The notes below the pieces were generated by a model. The model saw nothing but the letters and a program-made list of their open reading frames with translations. It was not told where the DNA came from and did no database searches. This document shows, piece by piece, positions 44,114-53,769 of a DNA stretch of 64,000 nt. Origin of the DNA: Ignavibacteria bacterium (GTDB lineage Bacteria > Bacteroidota > Ignavibacteria > Tepidaquicellales > Tepidaquicellaceae); contig JADJAH010000038.1 in NCBI GenBank assembly GCA_016704345.1, forward strand, positions 248,001 to 312,000, given 5' to 3'. Each line of letters starts with the position of its first letter. The stretch's first letter is position 1. The position numbers and the translations under genes were made by a program.

Positions 44114-45430
44114 TTATTTCAGAAGCGCCAATCTCTTTGTATCTTCAAAATCTCCGGAACGCAATCTGTAAAAATACACTCCGCTGTTTAGCTTGCCGGC
44201 TTCAAAATTTATACTGTATGTTCCCGGGCTCTGAAACTCATTAACCAATTCCGCGACCTCTTTCCCAAGCAGATCAAATACCTTGAGCGATACCAATCCG
44301 GCAGAATTTATCTGATATGTTATTGCTGTTGAAGGATTGAACGGATTTGGAAAATTCTGCATGAGCCTGAAACCGTTAGGCAATTCTGAGGTCACTGAGT
44401 TTATTTTAACAGTGCTCATTGTATCGGTAAGTATCTCTGTGTTATTAAGATATCCCGTATTATAACCGGAAGCGCAAATCAGTTTCCAAAGTTGATTTGA
44501 AATTCTGACTGAACCGCTCTGTCCCGTCAACCATGATGTCGGTTTATCAGGCAATCTTGTCCACGCGTTTCTTCCTGGACTGAAAGAATAACATTCGTTT
44601 GAATGAGTATTGAATGAATTATCAGTGCTCCCGCCGGTCATAATGATCCCATGGTTTCCCCAGGAGTGTGCATCGAAGAAAGTTCTTGTTTGCCCTGGAA
44701 AATTTGCGCCGCGAGTCCATGTGATTCTTGCCCTGTCGCTTTGATTAATTACACCTACATAAACGCTGTCAAAATAAATTGATGATCCGAAAGAACTTGT
44801 CCCGCACATGTAGATCAGAGTATCACCCGTGACAGCAAATCCTCCAAATGTTCTTCGTACTGATGACGGGAAAAAGTCTGCAACCCTCCATATGTTTGCA
44901 ATCGAATTGTAAAGATAAACTATCCCCGTGTTCGCACCGGCAAAACCACCGGCAACATATATTAAACTATCCTGATAAGCTACTGCTTTGCTGTCACCGG
45001 TAGCAAATGGAAAGTCAGCTGCTTGCGACCATGTGTTGCCGGGAATGTTATACTTATAAACTAAATTTGACCCGGATCCCGGAGGATTGACAACTCCTCC
45101 TATAACATAAAGAGTATCTTTCAGGACTGCCGTAGCACCGCCAAGAAGTCCCGTTGGATGTGGATTGAGAGTATCCCAGGAATTGGTGTTAACATTGAAT
45201 CTTTGCAGTGTCTTTACAATTGCCTCATTCTGATTGCGTCCGGATAAGATGAACAAATATCCATTTCCATTCTTTGAATAGGATGCCGTATTTCCTGCTC
45301 TTACGGGCACGGGTAAGTTTGATGCGGACGTCCATAAAGGTGCAGGTGATTGTATCTCAAAACTCAGGATAACCAATAGCAGTAAAGCAATAACTGCAGG
45401 AAGAAGTCTGCGAGAAAGCCTCATGATCAC
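44114..45430 (-). CDS. Secreted Kelch-type propeller protein with T9SS sorting domain
   Basis: 438 residues. An N-terminal signal (about 8-26) starts M-I-M-R-L-S-R-R-L-L. Five to six Kelch blades follow, each with a glycine pair and W (L-Y-V-I-G-G, I-Y-V-A-G-G, N-T-W-S-Q-A, I-I-M-T-G-G, N-A-W-T-R-L-P). The last 80 residues are a type-A sorting domain (N-F-P-N-P-F-N-P, F-D-L-L-G-K-E-V-A-E-L). Exported by T9SS; no catalytic residues are visible. A binding role is inferred. It converges with aqpZ. Confidence 0.88.
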   Translation of the reverse strand: MIMRLSRRLLPAVIALLLLVILSFEIQSPAPLWTSASNLPVPVRAGNTASYSKNGNGYLFILSGRNQNEAIVKTLQRFNVNTNSWDTLNPHPTGLLGGATAVLKDTLYVIGGVVNPPGSGSNLVYKYNIPGNTWSQAADFPFATGDSKAVAYQDSLIYVAGGFAGANTGIVYLYNSIANIWRVADFFPSSVRRTFGGFAVTGDTLIYMCGTSSFGSSIYFDSVYVGVINQSDRARITWTRGANFPGQTRTFFDAHSWGNHGIIMTGGSTDNSFNTHSNECYSFSPGRNAWTRLPDKPTSWLTGQSGSVRISNQLWKLICASGYNTGYLNNTEILTDTMSTVKINSVTSELPNGFRLMQNFPNPFNPSTAITYQINSAGLVSLKVFDLLGKEVAELVNEFQSPGTYSINFEAGKLNSGVYFYRLRSGDFEDTKRLALLK

Positions 45431-45823
45431 TGGAATTATTTGGTTAATGAATAATTGAATGAGGGTTGTGTGAAAACTTTTCTCCGTTTATATAACCGCA
45501 GACGGGAAATATTGCATGAGTTTACGAAGCAATCAGCAACAAGTTGCAAATTGTCATACCCTTGTGACAACAAATGTATCGGCTGCAATTTAGAGTACTG
45601 CAGGTATGGCTAAACAAATTATAATACCTACCGATAACTTCCGGCTTGAACCGGGGGAAATTGCAGGATGCATTAATTTTAGAGTGCATGCAAATTTTAT
45701 CAGTTCAGAACATTTTTGCTCAGAAGTATTTCGTGCTAAACTTGTTTCATTGGACTATAAGAATTAAATTTATGAAACTTATCAGGCAATATGCCCGACA
45801 TTAGCACATGAAATAAATTTCGA
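45431..45823 (+). other. Intergenic region with one possible small ORF (45606-45767)
   Basis: A 53-residue ORF begins M-A-K-Q-I-I-I-P-T-D-N-F, which recalls the first strand of universal stress proteins (K-x-I-L-I-P-T-D-F), and then loses all resemblance. It could be a decayed Usp fragment or chance. Nothing else is seen. Confidence 0.3.
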
Positions 45824-46615
45824 ATGCTTTCAGAAGAAAAAATCCATAAGTACCTTGAGCGAATTTCATTTTGTGAAGTTCCGGCATCTGCGAATTTTGA
45901 TGTTCTGAAACGACTTCAGCAACAGCATCTCCTGAAAATTCCGTTTGAGAATCTCGATATACATCTCGGCTTTCCAATTACAACTGACATTGAAAAGTTC
46001 TTCGAGAAAATAGTAATTAACGGAAGGGGAGGATTCTGCTATGAACTAAACGGGCTGTTTAATGAATTGCTGAGATCGATCGGATATTCAACTTCGCTCG
46101 TTTCTGGAAGAGTCGCAAATTCCGATAAAGGATTCGGTGAAGAATATGATCACATGGCTATTTGTGTCCATGCAGATTCTAATTTCTGGCTGGTCGATGT
46201 TGGCTTTGGAGAATTTACAATGTTCCCGCTCAAACTGGAATGTGGGATTGAGCAATATGACAAGAGGGGAGTATTTCTTATTGATAAACATGATGAAGAA
46301 TATTTTGTCGTTAAGAAACTAATGGATATAGGTATATATGAGCCGCAGTATATCTTCTCACTTAAAGAAAGAAGGCTAAGTGACTTTGAAGAAATGTGCA
46401 ACTATCATCAGACATCGCCAAAATCACATTTCACTCAGAAGAAGATGTGCTCAATAGCATTGCGTGACGGAAGGATAACACTTACCGACAGGAATTTAAA
46501 AATCACAAAGAATAATATTGTTACGGAACAGGAGATAAAGGACGAGCATGTATTCTTTGATAAACTAAAGTTGATTTTTGGAATAGAACTAACGAAGGGG
46601 TTTCACCCCAATTAA
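45824..46615 (+). CDS. Arylamine N-acetyltransferase
   Basis: 263 residues. The catalytic triad is complete: Cys72 in R-G-G-F-C-Y-E-L-N, His110 in Y-D-H-M-A-I, and Asp125 in L-V-D-V-G-F-G. P-F-E-N-L-D-I-H-L-G is the N-terminal family signature. NATs transfer acetyl from acetyl-CoA to arylamines or hydrazines; bacterial substrates vary and some homologs act in aromatic antibiotic synthesis. The natural substrate here is unknown. It stands alone, convergent with surE, with kynurenine genes 3-6 kb away. Confidence 0.93.
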   Translation: MLSEEKIHKYLERISFCEVPASANFDVLKRLQQQHLLKIPFENLDIHLGFPITTDIEKFFEKIVINGRGGFCYELNGLFNELLRSIGYSTSLVSGRVANSDKGFGEEYDHMAICVHADSNFWLVDVGFGEFTMFPLKLECGIEQYDKRGVFLIDKHDEEYFVVKKLMDIGIYEPQYIFSLKERRLSDFEEMCNYHQTSPKSHFTQKKMCSIALRDGRITLTDRNLKITKNNIVTEQEIKDEHVFFDKLKLIFGIELTKGFHPN

Positions 46616-46620
46616 GAAAC

Positions 46621-47391
46621 TCAGATCTTTAAGTTCCAATCTTTTAATTCGTCAATCATTTCATAATTAGTAAGGTCGTAGTGAATAGGAGTTACGGAAA
46701 TATATTTTTCCAAAACTGCCGGATGATCAAACTCGTTGGAATTGTCCATTACTTTCATCTTGCCTGTAAGCCAGAAATACTCGCGCTTATTTGGATCCAG
46801 TCTCATATCAAAGCAATCATCCCAGAATGACTTTCCCTGTTTAGTTATGAGAACTCCTTTGATCTCATTCTTGCTTACGGCAGGAACGTTCACATTCAGC
46901 AATGTACCTTTCGGCAGACCCTTTGCTATTACCTGCTTTGCAATCTTCGAAGAGAATTTCGCCGCAACGGAAAAATCGTTGCTTGTAAAACTTGTAAGCG
47001 AAACAGCAATGCTTGGAATTCCCAGAATTGTGCCTTCTGTTGCAGCAGATACAGTGCCTGAATAAATTACATTAACGGCAGTATTCGATCCGTGGTTTAT
47101 TCCGGAAATAAGGAGATCTATTTTCATTCCTTTCAATAAATTCCGGATTGCAAGCTTTACAGAATCCGCAGGTGTGCCTGTAACAGCATATCCGTAAAAG
47201 TCCTTGTCAATTATAGTTCTCACCGCCCTGATAGGCTGAGATATTGTTACTGAATGTCCCACAGCACTTTGCTGTGCGTGAGGTGCAACAACATGCACTT
47301 CCGCAAATTTCCTGATCTCTCTCCACAATGATCTTATGCCTTCTGAACTTATTCCGTCATCGTTTGAAATAAGTATTACGGGTTTTTTCAT
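46621..47391 (-). CDS. surE: 5'/3'-nucleotidase SurE
   Basis: 256 residues from ATG 47391 (M-K-K-P-V-I-L-I-S-N-D-D-G-I); an in-frame TTG at 47415 is less likely. Metal-binding N-D-D-G (Asp11, Asp12), the catalytic-loop Ser in Q-Q-S-A-V-G-H-S, and S-G-I-N-H-G-S-N are all conserved. Hydrolyses nucleoside monophosphates and polyphosphate, linked to stationary-phase survival. It follows obg by 25 bp and is the last gene of the minus-strand run. Confidence 0.94.
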   Translation of the reverse strand: MKKPVILISNDDGISSEGIRSLWREIRKFAEVHVVAPHAQQSAVGHSVTISQPIRAVRTIIDKDFYGYAVTGTPADSVKLAIRNLLKGMKIDLLISGINHGSNTAVNVIYSGTVSAATEGTILGIPSIAVSLTSFTSNDFSVAAKFSSKIAKQVIAKGLPKGTLLNVNVPAVSKNEIKGVLITKQGKSFWDDCFDMRLDPNKREYFWLTGKMKVMDNSNEFDHPAVLEKYISVTPIHYDLTNYEMIDELKDWNLKI

Positions 47392-47416
47392 TTTGCCGGA
47401 TTCATTAATTCTCAAA

Positions 47417-48424
47417 TTATTCTTTTACTTCACGGATCTTCTTCCAAATCAGATCTTTAAGCTCTTTAAGATTCTCTCCGCTGACAGATGATATAAGAAT
47501 CTTGTCATCTTCTGTTTTGAGCTTAACCAGCTTCTTCTTCAACTCTTCATCAACCGCATCGATCTTTGTAAAGCAAATTATTCTTGGCTTGTCAAGCAGG
47601 TTTGCTTCGTAATTATTCAATTCCTTCAAAAGAGTTTTGTAATCTCGCAGGCATTCCTTCTTGTTTGCGGGAAGTGAGATCTGTGTTGCGTCAATCAGGA
47701 AAAGTAATATCCTCGTTCTCTCAATGTGCCGTAGGAATCTGATCCCAAGGCCTTTTCCGGAAGAAGCTCCTTCTATTATGCCGGGAATGTCTGCAACTAC
47801 AAATGAATCGTACTCACCGTATCTTACAATGCCAAGATTTGGAGTTAATGTTGTAAATGGATAATCCGCTATCTTAGGTCGGGCTGCCGATATTGCAGAG
47901 ATGAGTGTGGATTTTCCGGCGTTGGGAAATCCAACAAGTCCGGCATCTGCTATCAGTTTAAGCTCGATGATAAGATTGAGTTCGGCTCCTTCTTCACCGG
48001 GTTGTGCGTGCCTCGGAGCCTGATTAGTTGCAGTCTTGAAATGGTTGTTTCCTTTACCACCTCTGCCGCCTTTGATAACAACAGCTTCCTGACCATCATG
48101 CAGAAGTTCGGTTATTACATTTCCGGTATCTGCATCTTTGATGATGCTTCCGCAGGGAACAAGAATGATCTCATCTGCACCGTCCCTGCCGGTCTTAAGT
48201 CCGCCGAGACCGTGATGTCCACGCTCAGCTCTGTAATGTGATTTGTAGCGGAAGTCAATGAGTGTGTAGAGCTGCGCATTAGCTTTGAAAATAATTGAAC
48301 CGCCTCTCCCGCCGTCCCCGCCATTCGGTCCTCCTTTTGGTACATACTTCTCGCGTCTGAAACTCACGCATCCGTTACCTCCTGCACCAGACTTAACATA
48401 GATCTTTGCACTGTCTAAAAACAA
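47417..48424 (-). CDS. obg: Ribosome-associated GTPase Obg
   Basis: 335 residues. N-terminal Gly-rich Obg fold (G-A-G-G-N-G-C-V-S-F-R-R-E-K, G-G-P-N-G-G-D-G-G-R-G-G) followed by a GTPase domain with G-F-P-N-A-G-K-S-T-L, Y-P-F-T-T-L, D-I-P-G-I-I-E-G-A and F-T-K-I-D. It acts in 50S assembly and stress control. There is no extended C-terminal domain, as in many bacteria. It begins 4 bp after the upstream unknown gene. Confidence 0.97.
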   Translation of the reverse strand: MFLDSAKIYVKSGAGGNGCVSFRREKYVPKGGPNGGDGGRGGSIIFKANAQLYTLIDFRYKSHYRAERGHHGLGGLKTGRDGADEIILVPCGSIIKDADTGNVITELLHDGQEAVVIKGGRGGKGNNHFKTATNQAPRHAQPGEEGAELNLIIELKLIADAGLVGFPNAGKSTLISAISAARPKIADYPFTTLTPNLGIVRYGEYDSFVVADIPGIIEGASSGKGLGIRFLRHIERTRILLFLIDATQISLPANKKECLRDYKTLLKELNNYEANLLDKPRIICFTKIDAVDEELKKKLVKLKTEDDKILISSVSGENLKELKDLIWKKIREVKE

Positions 48425-48427
48425 AAC

Positions 48428-49981
48428 TTAACCTCTTTCAGAAAAATAATCGTTTAGGGTGTCAACAAAATTGATGACATCCTTATTATAAATATCCACT
48501 TCATTTGTTTTGAAAATTTCTTTCAAGTGATTTGATGCTTCGAACCATGTCTTATAATTACTCAGTTTCATGAACGACCTTGCTGTTTGTTCGATATCCG
48601 ATTTGTAAACTCTTTCGAGTATCTTATCAAATTGCTTTTCGGAGAATAAATTTTTAATCGTTGATGTCGGCTCTTCTGCAACCGCTTCTTTTTCTTCCTC
48701 GATCAAGACATCCTTATCTTCCCGGCTTATTTCTTCATTCATTCCCTTTGCAGAAATATTAATCGGAGTTATCTCGGGTTCCGTTATAGATTCCACTTTC
48801 TCTTTCTCCTTTGAATTCTGCCTGAACTGTATTAGATGTTTCGTTTTGCGGACAACCTTCGATTCATCCTTTGGTTTAACTTCCGGCTTCTGTTCAATCT
48901 CCTGCTCCTTAATTGTTTCGCTTACAGATTCCTCAAGAACAACAGTATCACGCTTCAGATCAGCAACCGGCGCAGATTCTTCTTCTATTGGAATTTCGGT
49001 ACTCTGTTCTTCGTTTGATTCGGTTTCAGGTTCTGATTTACTTTCATCAAGAGGTTCGGGCTGGTGAACAGATTTTAACTCCGGTTGGCTTTCAACATCA
49101 GGAACGGTAGTTAAGTCTTTATTGGTATCTTCTAACACAATTGTCTCAGCAGCTTTGACTTTTGTTTTATCGGTCTGCGCAGGGAATCTAAGAATTGTTG
49201 GAGATGCTGATTGCAATGGCGTTTGAACCGATTCGTTGTTTGAACTTGGCTTGTCGCTGTCTACTTTGGTTACTGACTCCTGAGGTTCTCTTTCATTGAA
49301 ATCATACTTGTTCATTAGAACTTTTATTACATCCTTCAGGCTTATCTCGTATTCATCACTTATACCCTTTACAAGCTGAAATTTCTTTTCTATGTCAAAG
49401 TAATATTTATCATTAAGGAATAGCTTGATGAATGAATAGGGGATTGTAGATTCAAGATTCAACTCCTGTTCATTATACTTCAGAGAATAGATCTGCAAAA
49501 AGAAATTTTTGATCTTAGCATTGTTGATATCGGTAGTAAGCTTTCTGTATATCGCCTTGTTTGTCTCGTCAATTATCATCGATACTTCATTTCTTGTAAT
49601 GAAGATCGAGAAGTTGTCTCTTAATACTTCATTGATCGAATCAATATAGAAATTATAAAATGGAAACAGATCAAGCTTCTTGGAAATATCGGTCGGAGGC
49701 CGTGACTCATAGTTGCCAAACAGATATGTAATCAAAGTCCACTTAGGCCTGATTGCATAATTGAAGCGCAGCTTGTTTGCCTTTGCGATCCTGTCAAGTA
49801 TTTCATCTCTGTCTCCTGATTCATCAACGACATTGAAAATGTAATTCTTCGTGAACTCGGAGAGTGAGCTCTTCGAAATCTTTTCCTGCGTTAGTTTTTC
49901 ATCTATCGGAAGAGATCCCCAAAGATCATCAAATATCTTGTGTTCCTGATTAATTTTATTTATTACAAATTTCTCGATCAT
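48428..49981 (-). CDS. Unknown protein with long acidic linker
   Basis: 517 residues, cytoplasmic, no signal or membrane segment. Residues 1-245 look folded (aromatic and hydrophobic blocks such as W-T-L-I-T-Y-L-F-G-N-Y and F-F-L-Q-I-Y-S-L-K-Y). Residues about 250-440 are a low-complexity E/P/S/T-rich linker with many V-x-E and P-E repeats, and residues 450-517 return to an ordered helical segment (F-D-K-I-L-E-R-V-Y, Y-K-T-W-F-E-A-S-N-H-L). I recognise no family. It is 4 bp from obg and 20 bp from kmo. The architecture (two folded ends, disordered middle) suggests a scaffolding or regulatory protein, but that is a guess. Confidence 0.72.
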   Translation of the reverse strand: MIEKFVINKINQEHKIFDDLWGSLPIDEKLTQEKISKSSLSEFTKNYIFNVVDESGDRDEILDRIAKANKLRFNYAIRPKWTLITYLFGNYESRPPTDISKKLDLFPFYNFYIDSINEVLRDNFSIFITRNEVSMIIDETNKAIYRKLTTDINNAKIKNFFLQIYSLKYNEQELNLESTIPYSFIKLFLNDKYYFDIEKKFQLVKGISDEYEISLKDVIKVLMNKYDFNEREPQESVTKVDSDKPSSNNESVQTPLQSASPTILRFPAQTDKTKVKAAETIVLEDTNKDLTTVPDVESQPELKSVHQPEPLDESKSEPETESNEEQSTEIPIEEESAPVADLKRDTVVLEESVSETIKEQEIEQKPEVKPKDESKVVRKTKHLIQFRQNSKEKEKVESITEPEITPINISAKGMNEEISREDKDVLIEEEKEAVAEEPTSTIKNLFSEKQFDKILERVYKSDIEQTARSFMKLSNYKTWFEASNHLKEIFKTNEVDIYNKDVINFVDTLNDYFSERG

Positions 49982-50001
49982 CTTTGTTGAATGATTCTTA
50001 A

Positions 50002-51384
50002 TTATTCTAATTCACCTATAGGCTCTAGCCTGCTGGTAATCAATTCTTCGGCTTCCTGCCAGTTAACATCCTTAAGTGCATCAATTCCATGACTCAAAAT
50101 ATCGAGTATCTCTTCCTGCAGTTTTCCGCGGTGATGTGCGACAGAGTATGGAATTCTTGAGAATGTAACCATTGAGTATTTCGGTACAAATCTGCTTGGG
50201 AAGAGTTTGTGAAGTTCCGCCTCTATCTTTTTCTTAAACTGAAACTTTGGTGTCGCTACCAGATCGCGCATCTCAACAAAGTTTTCCTGAGCAAGATCTG
50301 CAATTGCATCAGTATCATGCGTGCGGATTTTCTGATATTCTCTGAAAACCTTCCCCCAGTCGTCTCCATGCTTGCCTATCATTTCGTTTAGATATGTACA
50401 ATCCTCAAAAGCCGCATTCATGCCTTGTCCGAAGAAAGGCACGATGGCATGGCAAGAGTCACCGAGAAGTGTAACTCTGTCGCCTGTAGTCCACGGAAAA
50501 CATTTCACTGTCATCAATGTTCCTGTCGGATGTGAGAAGTATTGTTCTTCAAGATCCGGCATGAGCTCTAGCGCATCATGGAAGTGGTTACTGAAAAAAG
50601 ACTTAAGATTGTCCCGGGATTCCAGTAGCTCAAGACTGTTTTCACCTCCAAGCTCCTTGTCATATGGGAGAAACAGAGTACATGTAAAACTTCCGTCAAG
50701 GTTTGGAAGTGCGATCAGCATGAAGTTTCCGCGTGGCCAAATGTGAAGAGCATTCTTTTCCATTTGAAACTCTCCGTTCTTCCCGGCGGGGATAGTCAGT
50801 TCTTTGTAGCCGTAATTTTCATACAGTTGTGAAAAGTTGAACCTTGGAAATTTCATCATTTCCATTCTTACTGCAGAAGTTGCTCCGTCTGTTGATATCA
50901 CAGTATCCGACTTCACGCTGAAACTCTCTGAACTTACATCATCATGAAAATAAACTTCCGGTTTGCTAAAATCGATTCCTGTACATCTTGAGTTGAATCT
51001 GATCTTCACACCGGGATTCTCCTCAGCAAGGTCCATCAATGATTTGTTGAGCTCTGCTCTTGAAACCGCATTGATATATTCAGAATCATCTTTCCCGTAT
51101 CTCTGAAAAGTCAAAGTGCCGTCGGGTGCATGCAGCTTCCTGCCGTACATTGGAATAGAGATCTTCTTTATCTCCTCATACAACCCCACTTCTTTAAGCG
51201 CATGTATACCTCTTGTTGACAATGCAAGGTTGATCGATTTTCCCGCACCGGCTTCCGCCTTGCGCATGTCAGGTCTTCGCTCATACATATCAACATCAAT
51301 TCCTCTCTTTGCAAAATACACTGAGAGCAGTGCTCCGGCCAGGCCGGCGCCAACAATAGTTACTTTCTGCTTTGTGTCAGACAT
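50002..51384 (-). CDS. kmo: Kynurenine 3-monooxygenase
   Basis: 460 residues from ATG 51384 (M-S-D-T-K-Q-K-V-T-I-V-G-A-G); an in-frame TTG overlapping the kynU stop would add four residues. FAD-binding G-A-G-L-A-G near the start, the hydroxylase motif L-L-G-D-S-C-H-A-I-V-P-F-F-G-Q-G-M-N-A-A-F-E-D, and Y-E-R-R-P-D-M-R are KMO signatures. It hydroxylates L-kynurenine to 3-hydroxykynurenine with NADPH and O2. Its ATG lies 8 bp past the kynU stop. With kynU it forms a kynurenine operon. Confidence 0.93.
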   Translation of the reverse strand: MSDTKQKVTIVGAGLAGALLSVYFAKRGIDVDMYERRPDMRKAEAGAGKSINLALSTRGIHALKEVGLYEEIKKISIPMYGRKLHAPDGTLTFQRYGKDDSEYINAVSRAELNKSLMDLAEENPGVKIRFNSRCTGIDFSKPEVYFHDDVSSESFSVKSDTVISTDGATSAVRMEMMKFPRFNFSQLYENYGYKELTIPAGKNGEFQMEKNALHIWPRGNFMLIALPNLDGSFTCTLFLPYDKELGGENSLELLESRDNLKSFFSNHFHDALELMPDLEEQYFSHPTGTLMTVKCFPWTTGDRVTLLGDSCHAIVPFFGQGMNAAFEDCTYLNEMIGKHGDDWGKVFREYQKIRTHDTDAIADLAQENFVEMRDLVATPKFQFKKKIEAELHKLFPSRFVPKYSMVTFSRIPYSVAHHRGKLQEEILDILSHGIDALKDVNWQEAEELITSRLEPIGELE

Positions 51385-51392
51385 GGTGAGAT

Positions 51393-52667
51393 TCAATTCA
51401 GAACTTCTTTGATAATTTCGGAAAAATTATAAACGTCTTCAAAAGAATTATACAGAGGTACCGGAGCAACCCTAATTACATCAGGCTCCCGCCAATCACA
51501 AATGACATTCCTCGACATGAGTTCGTTGTATAATGACTTACCGCTCTTCTTAATTCTTAATGACAATTGACATCCGCGTTGCTGGGGATCGTTTGGTGTA
51601 ATGATCTCAACGTTTTCACTGTGAACACTTTCAATAAGGTGTTCGAGATATCCGGTCAGCCCTTCACTCTTGCTTCTTAAATTTTCTATTCCGGCCTCAG
51701 CAAAAATGTCAAGAGATGCCTTCAGTGATGCAAGCTGAAACACCGGCGGATTACTGACTTGCCAGCTTTCAACTGTAGGAATCGGAATATACTTATGCTC
51801 CATCAAAAATCTCTTTTTCTTATCATGCCCCCACCATCCAAGAAACTTCGGAAGTGATTCATCGCGTAAATGTTTCTCATGTACAAAGCATCCGCCTATT
51901 GCACCGGGTCCGCCGTTAAGATACTTGTAATTGCACCATACGGCAAAGTCAATGTTCCAGTTATGCAATTCAAGCTCAAGATTGCCGGCCGCATGAGCAA
52001 GATCAAAACCAATTGTGATACCTTTGTCGTGAGCTGCTTTAGTTAGCTTTTCGAATTCGAAAGCTTGTCCTGTGTAATAATTTATGCCGCCAAGCCAAAT
52101 CAATGCGATCTCATCACAATGATCTTCTATCATACTTTCAATGTCTTCTGTTCTTATGGAACTTTCATTTGCTCGGGGCTTGACTTCAATGATACATTCA
52201 GCCGGATCGAATCCATGATATCTGATCTGCGATTCTACAGCATAATAATCAGATGGAAATGCCATTGCTTCTATAAGTATTTTCTTCCGAATACCTTTAG
52301 GCCGGTAAAACGATACGAACATGAAATGAAGATTTGCAGTGAGAGTGTTCATGTTAACTACTTCTTCCGGTAGGGCTCCCACAATCATCGCAGTCTGCGG
52401 GGTCAGAAATTCATGATAAGGCATCCACGGATTCTTTGCTTTTGTATGACCTTCAACAGCATACTGTTCCCAGTCTTTGAGTTCCTGTTCTATGTAAGTC
52501 CTTACAGACTTTGGTTGAAGCCCAAGTGAATTTCCCGCAAAATAAATTACATCTTTCCCATCCGCAGATTTAGGTATGAGAAACTTTTCTCTGAATGCTT
52601 TAAGATCGTCGGAATTGTCTAGAGCTTCAAAACAGGGTTTGTGAGCTGAATTGTCTGAGTTAGTCAA
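51393..52667 (-). CDS. kynU: Kynureninase
   Basis: 424 residues, PLP enzyme that cleaves kynurenine or 3-hydroxykynurenine to anthranilate or 3-hydroxyanthranilate plus alanine. The PLP lysine is in W-C-N-Y-K-Y-L-N-G-G-P-G. F-A-G-N-S-L-G-L-Q-P, M-N-T-L-T-A-N-L-H and F-D-L-A-H-A-A-G-N are family motifs. Full length. It leads into kmo; 45 bp separate it from the upstream paralogous unknowns, so a shared transcript with them is possible. Confidence 0.95.
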   Translation of the reverse strand: MTNSDNSAHKPCFEALDNSDDLKAFREKFLIPKSADGKDVIYFAGNSLGLQPKSVRTYIEQELKDWEQYAVEGHTKAKNPWMPYHEFLTPQTAMIVGALPEEVVNMNTLTANLHFMFVSFYRPKGIRKKILIEAMAFPSDYYAVESQIRYHGFDPAECIIEVKPRANESSIRTEDIESMIEDHCDEIALIWLGGINYYTGQAFEFEKLTKAAHDKGITIGFDLAHAAGNLELELHNWNIDFAVWCNYKYLNGGPGAIGGCFVHEKHLRDESLPKFLGWWGHDKKKRFLMEHKYIPIPTVESWQVSNPPVFQLASLKASLDIFAEAGIENLRSKSEGLTGYLEHLIESVHSENVEIITPNDPQQRGCQLSLRIKKSGKSLYNELMSRNVICDWREPDVIRVAPVPLYNSFEDVYNFSEIIKEVLN

Positions 52668-52712
52668 TTAATATACTTCTGAATGAATTTGGTTTTTGAA
52701 TTAATTGAATCA

Positions 52713-53750
52713 TTAAACTTTATACCCGCGAAGGAATCTACCCATTTTGGATTTGTCACTTGATGCATTGACAAAACTTGTGTTGAGATCTTCAAACGAT
52801 TTAGTATTTTTGAAGATCAGTTCGTCTATCAGTTCATATGCAACATCATAGTTTATAAAATCATGATAAAATGCCAGCACGATCTCGCTTGCAAGTTTTG
52901 ATCTCGAATCAAAAATCTCAACGAATCTTTTATCAGGGTCATCTTCCTTCCCGTCAAACAATACAATATTAAAATAACCGCCGACTCCCATATTATATTT
53001 TGCAGCTCCGTTGGTTGCGCGAAGCAACTGAATCATTCCTTCAACTCTGTCAATGTGATCTCTTCTTTCATCGAGAGTTTTGTTGCTTGCATAATCGGAG
53101 AAGATGATCTGTGCGGAGTCTGAACCGGAGCCAACAGTCTCAAAAATAGAACTTGCTTTCATTAAAGTCATCTCTGTCTTAATGCTCATCTTGCAAATCT
53201 TGAATTCTCCGCTTTCATCAAAGCCGCCTATTATTGCAGCATTGAGAAAGATTGAATCAACATTGGATGCGTTCCTCCAGTTAATAAGATCAAAGGCCTG
53301 CTCTTTCAATTCCTTCTGGGCTATATCGATCCTCTCACCTGATTCATCCTTGTAAAAGCCCTGAAGATAATCCTTAGTATCAAAGTTAAAATATCCGCTC
53401 ATAATGTCATTGATGTGCCGGTGCTTTACCTTTGTCATTTCCTCGTAACCCATCTGAAAAATATCATCAATGCTTTTGAACATTTCATGTTTATCCTTGT
53501 GACTCCTTTGTGAGTCGAAGTCTTTGCTCAGCCGCTCTTTGATGCCTTTCCGGATCTCATCTCCGATAGCTGTTGTTCCGGTTCCGCCGTACACGGCCTC
53601 GAGCTTTGTCGCTTCTCGAATGCGGGTTGGAACAATCTTCTGAATCTTGTCGGACGACATCATCTTTCTTACATCGCCTATTGTGGTCTGTTCATCACAG
53701 CACATTGCACCGGCATACTTGCTGAATATTAAAGCGTTTACTACAGTCAT
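52713..53750 (-). CDS. Unknown protein, proteasome-like (Ntn-hydrolase) fold, catalytic residues present
   Basis: 345 residues, no signal or membrane span. It starts M-T-V-V-N-A-L-I-F; Thr2 would become residue 1 after Met removal. D-E-Q-T-T-I-G places an Asp 17 residues after Thr2, and a Lys follows exactly 16 after that (S-S-D-K), the relation of Asp17 and Lys33 in proteasome beta subunits with one residue inserted. L-E-A-V-Y-G-G-T-G-T-T-A resembles the beta-subunit G-x-A-G-x-x-x-D/A turn. A stretch near residues 180-280 (I-I-G-G-F-D, T-V-G-S-G-S-D-S-A, then V-G-G-Y-F-N-I-V-L-F-D-G) matches the G-x-D...G-S-G-S...I-x-x-x-x-x-D-G pattern. The central insertion (about 70-165) makes it longer than HslV or Anbu. 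It ends R-G-Y-K-V. It sits 19 bp downstream of a paralog. The fold call is by eye. Confidence 0.55.
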   Translation of the reverse strand: MTVVNALIFSKYAGAMCCDEQTTIGDVRKMMSSDKIQKIVPTRIREATKLEAVYGGTGTTAIGDEIRKGIKERLSKDFDSQRSHKDKHEMFKSIDDIFQMGYEEMTKVKHRHINDIMSGYFNFDTKDYLQGFYKDESGERIDIAQKELKEQAFDLINWRNASNVDSIFLNAAIIGGFDESGEFKICKMSIKTEMTLMKASSIFETVGSGSDSAQIIFSDYASNKTLDERRDHIDRVEGMIQLLRATNGAAKYNMGVGGYFNIVLFDGKEDDPDKRFVEIFDSRSKLASEIVLAFYHDFINYDVAYELIDELIFKNTKSFEDLNTSFVNASSDKSKMGRFLRGYKV

Positions 53751-53769
53751 GAAAATTTTATATTAAAGT

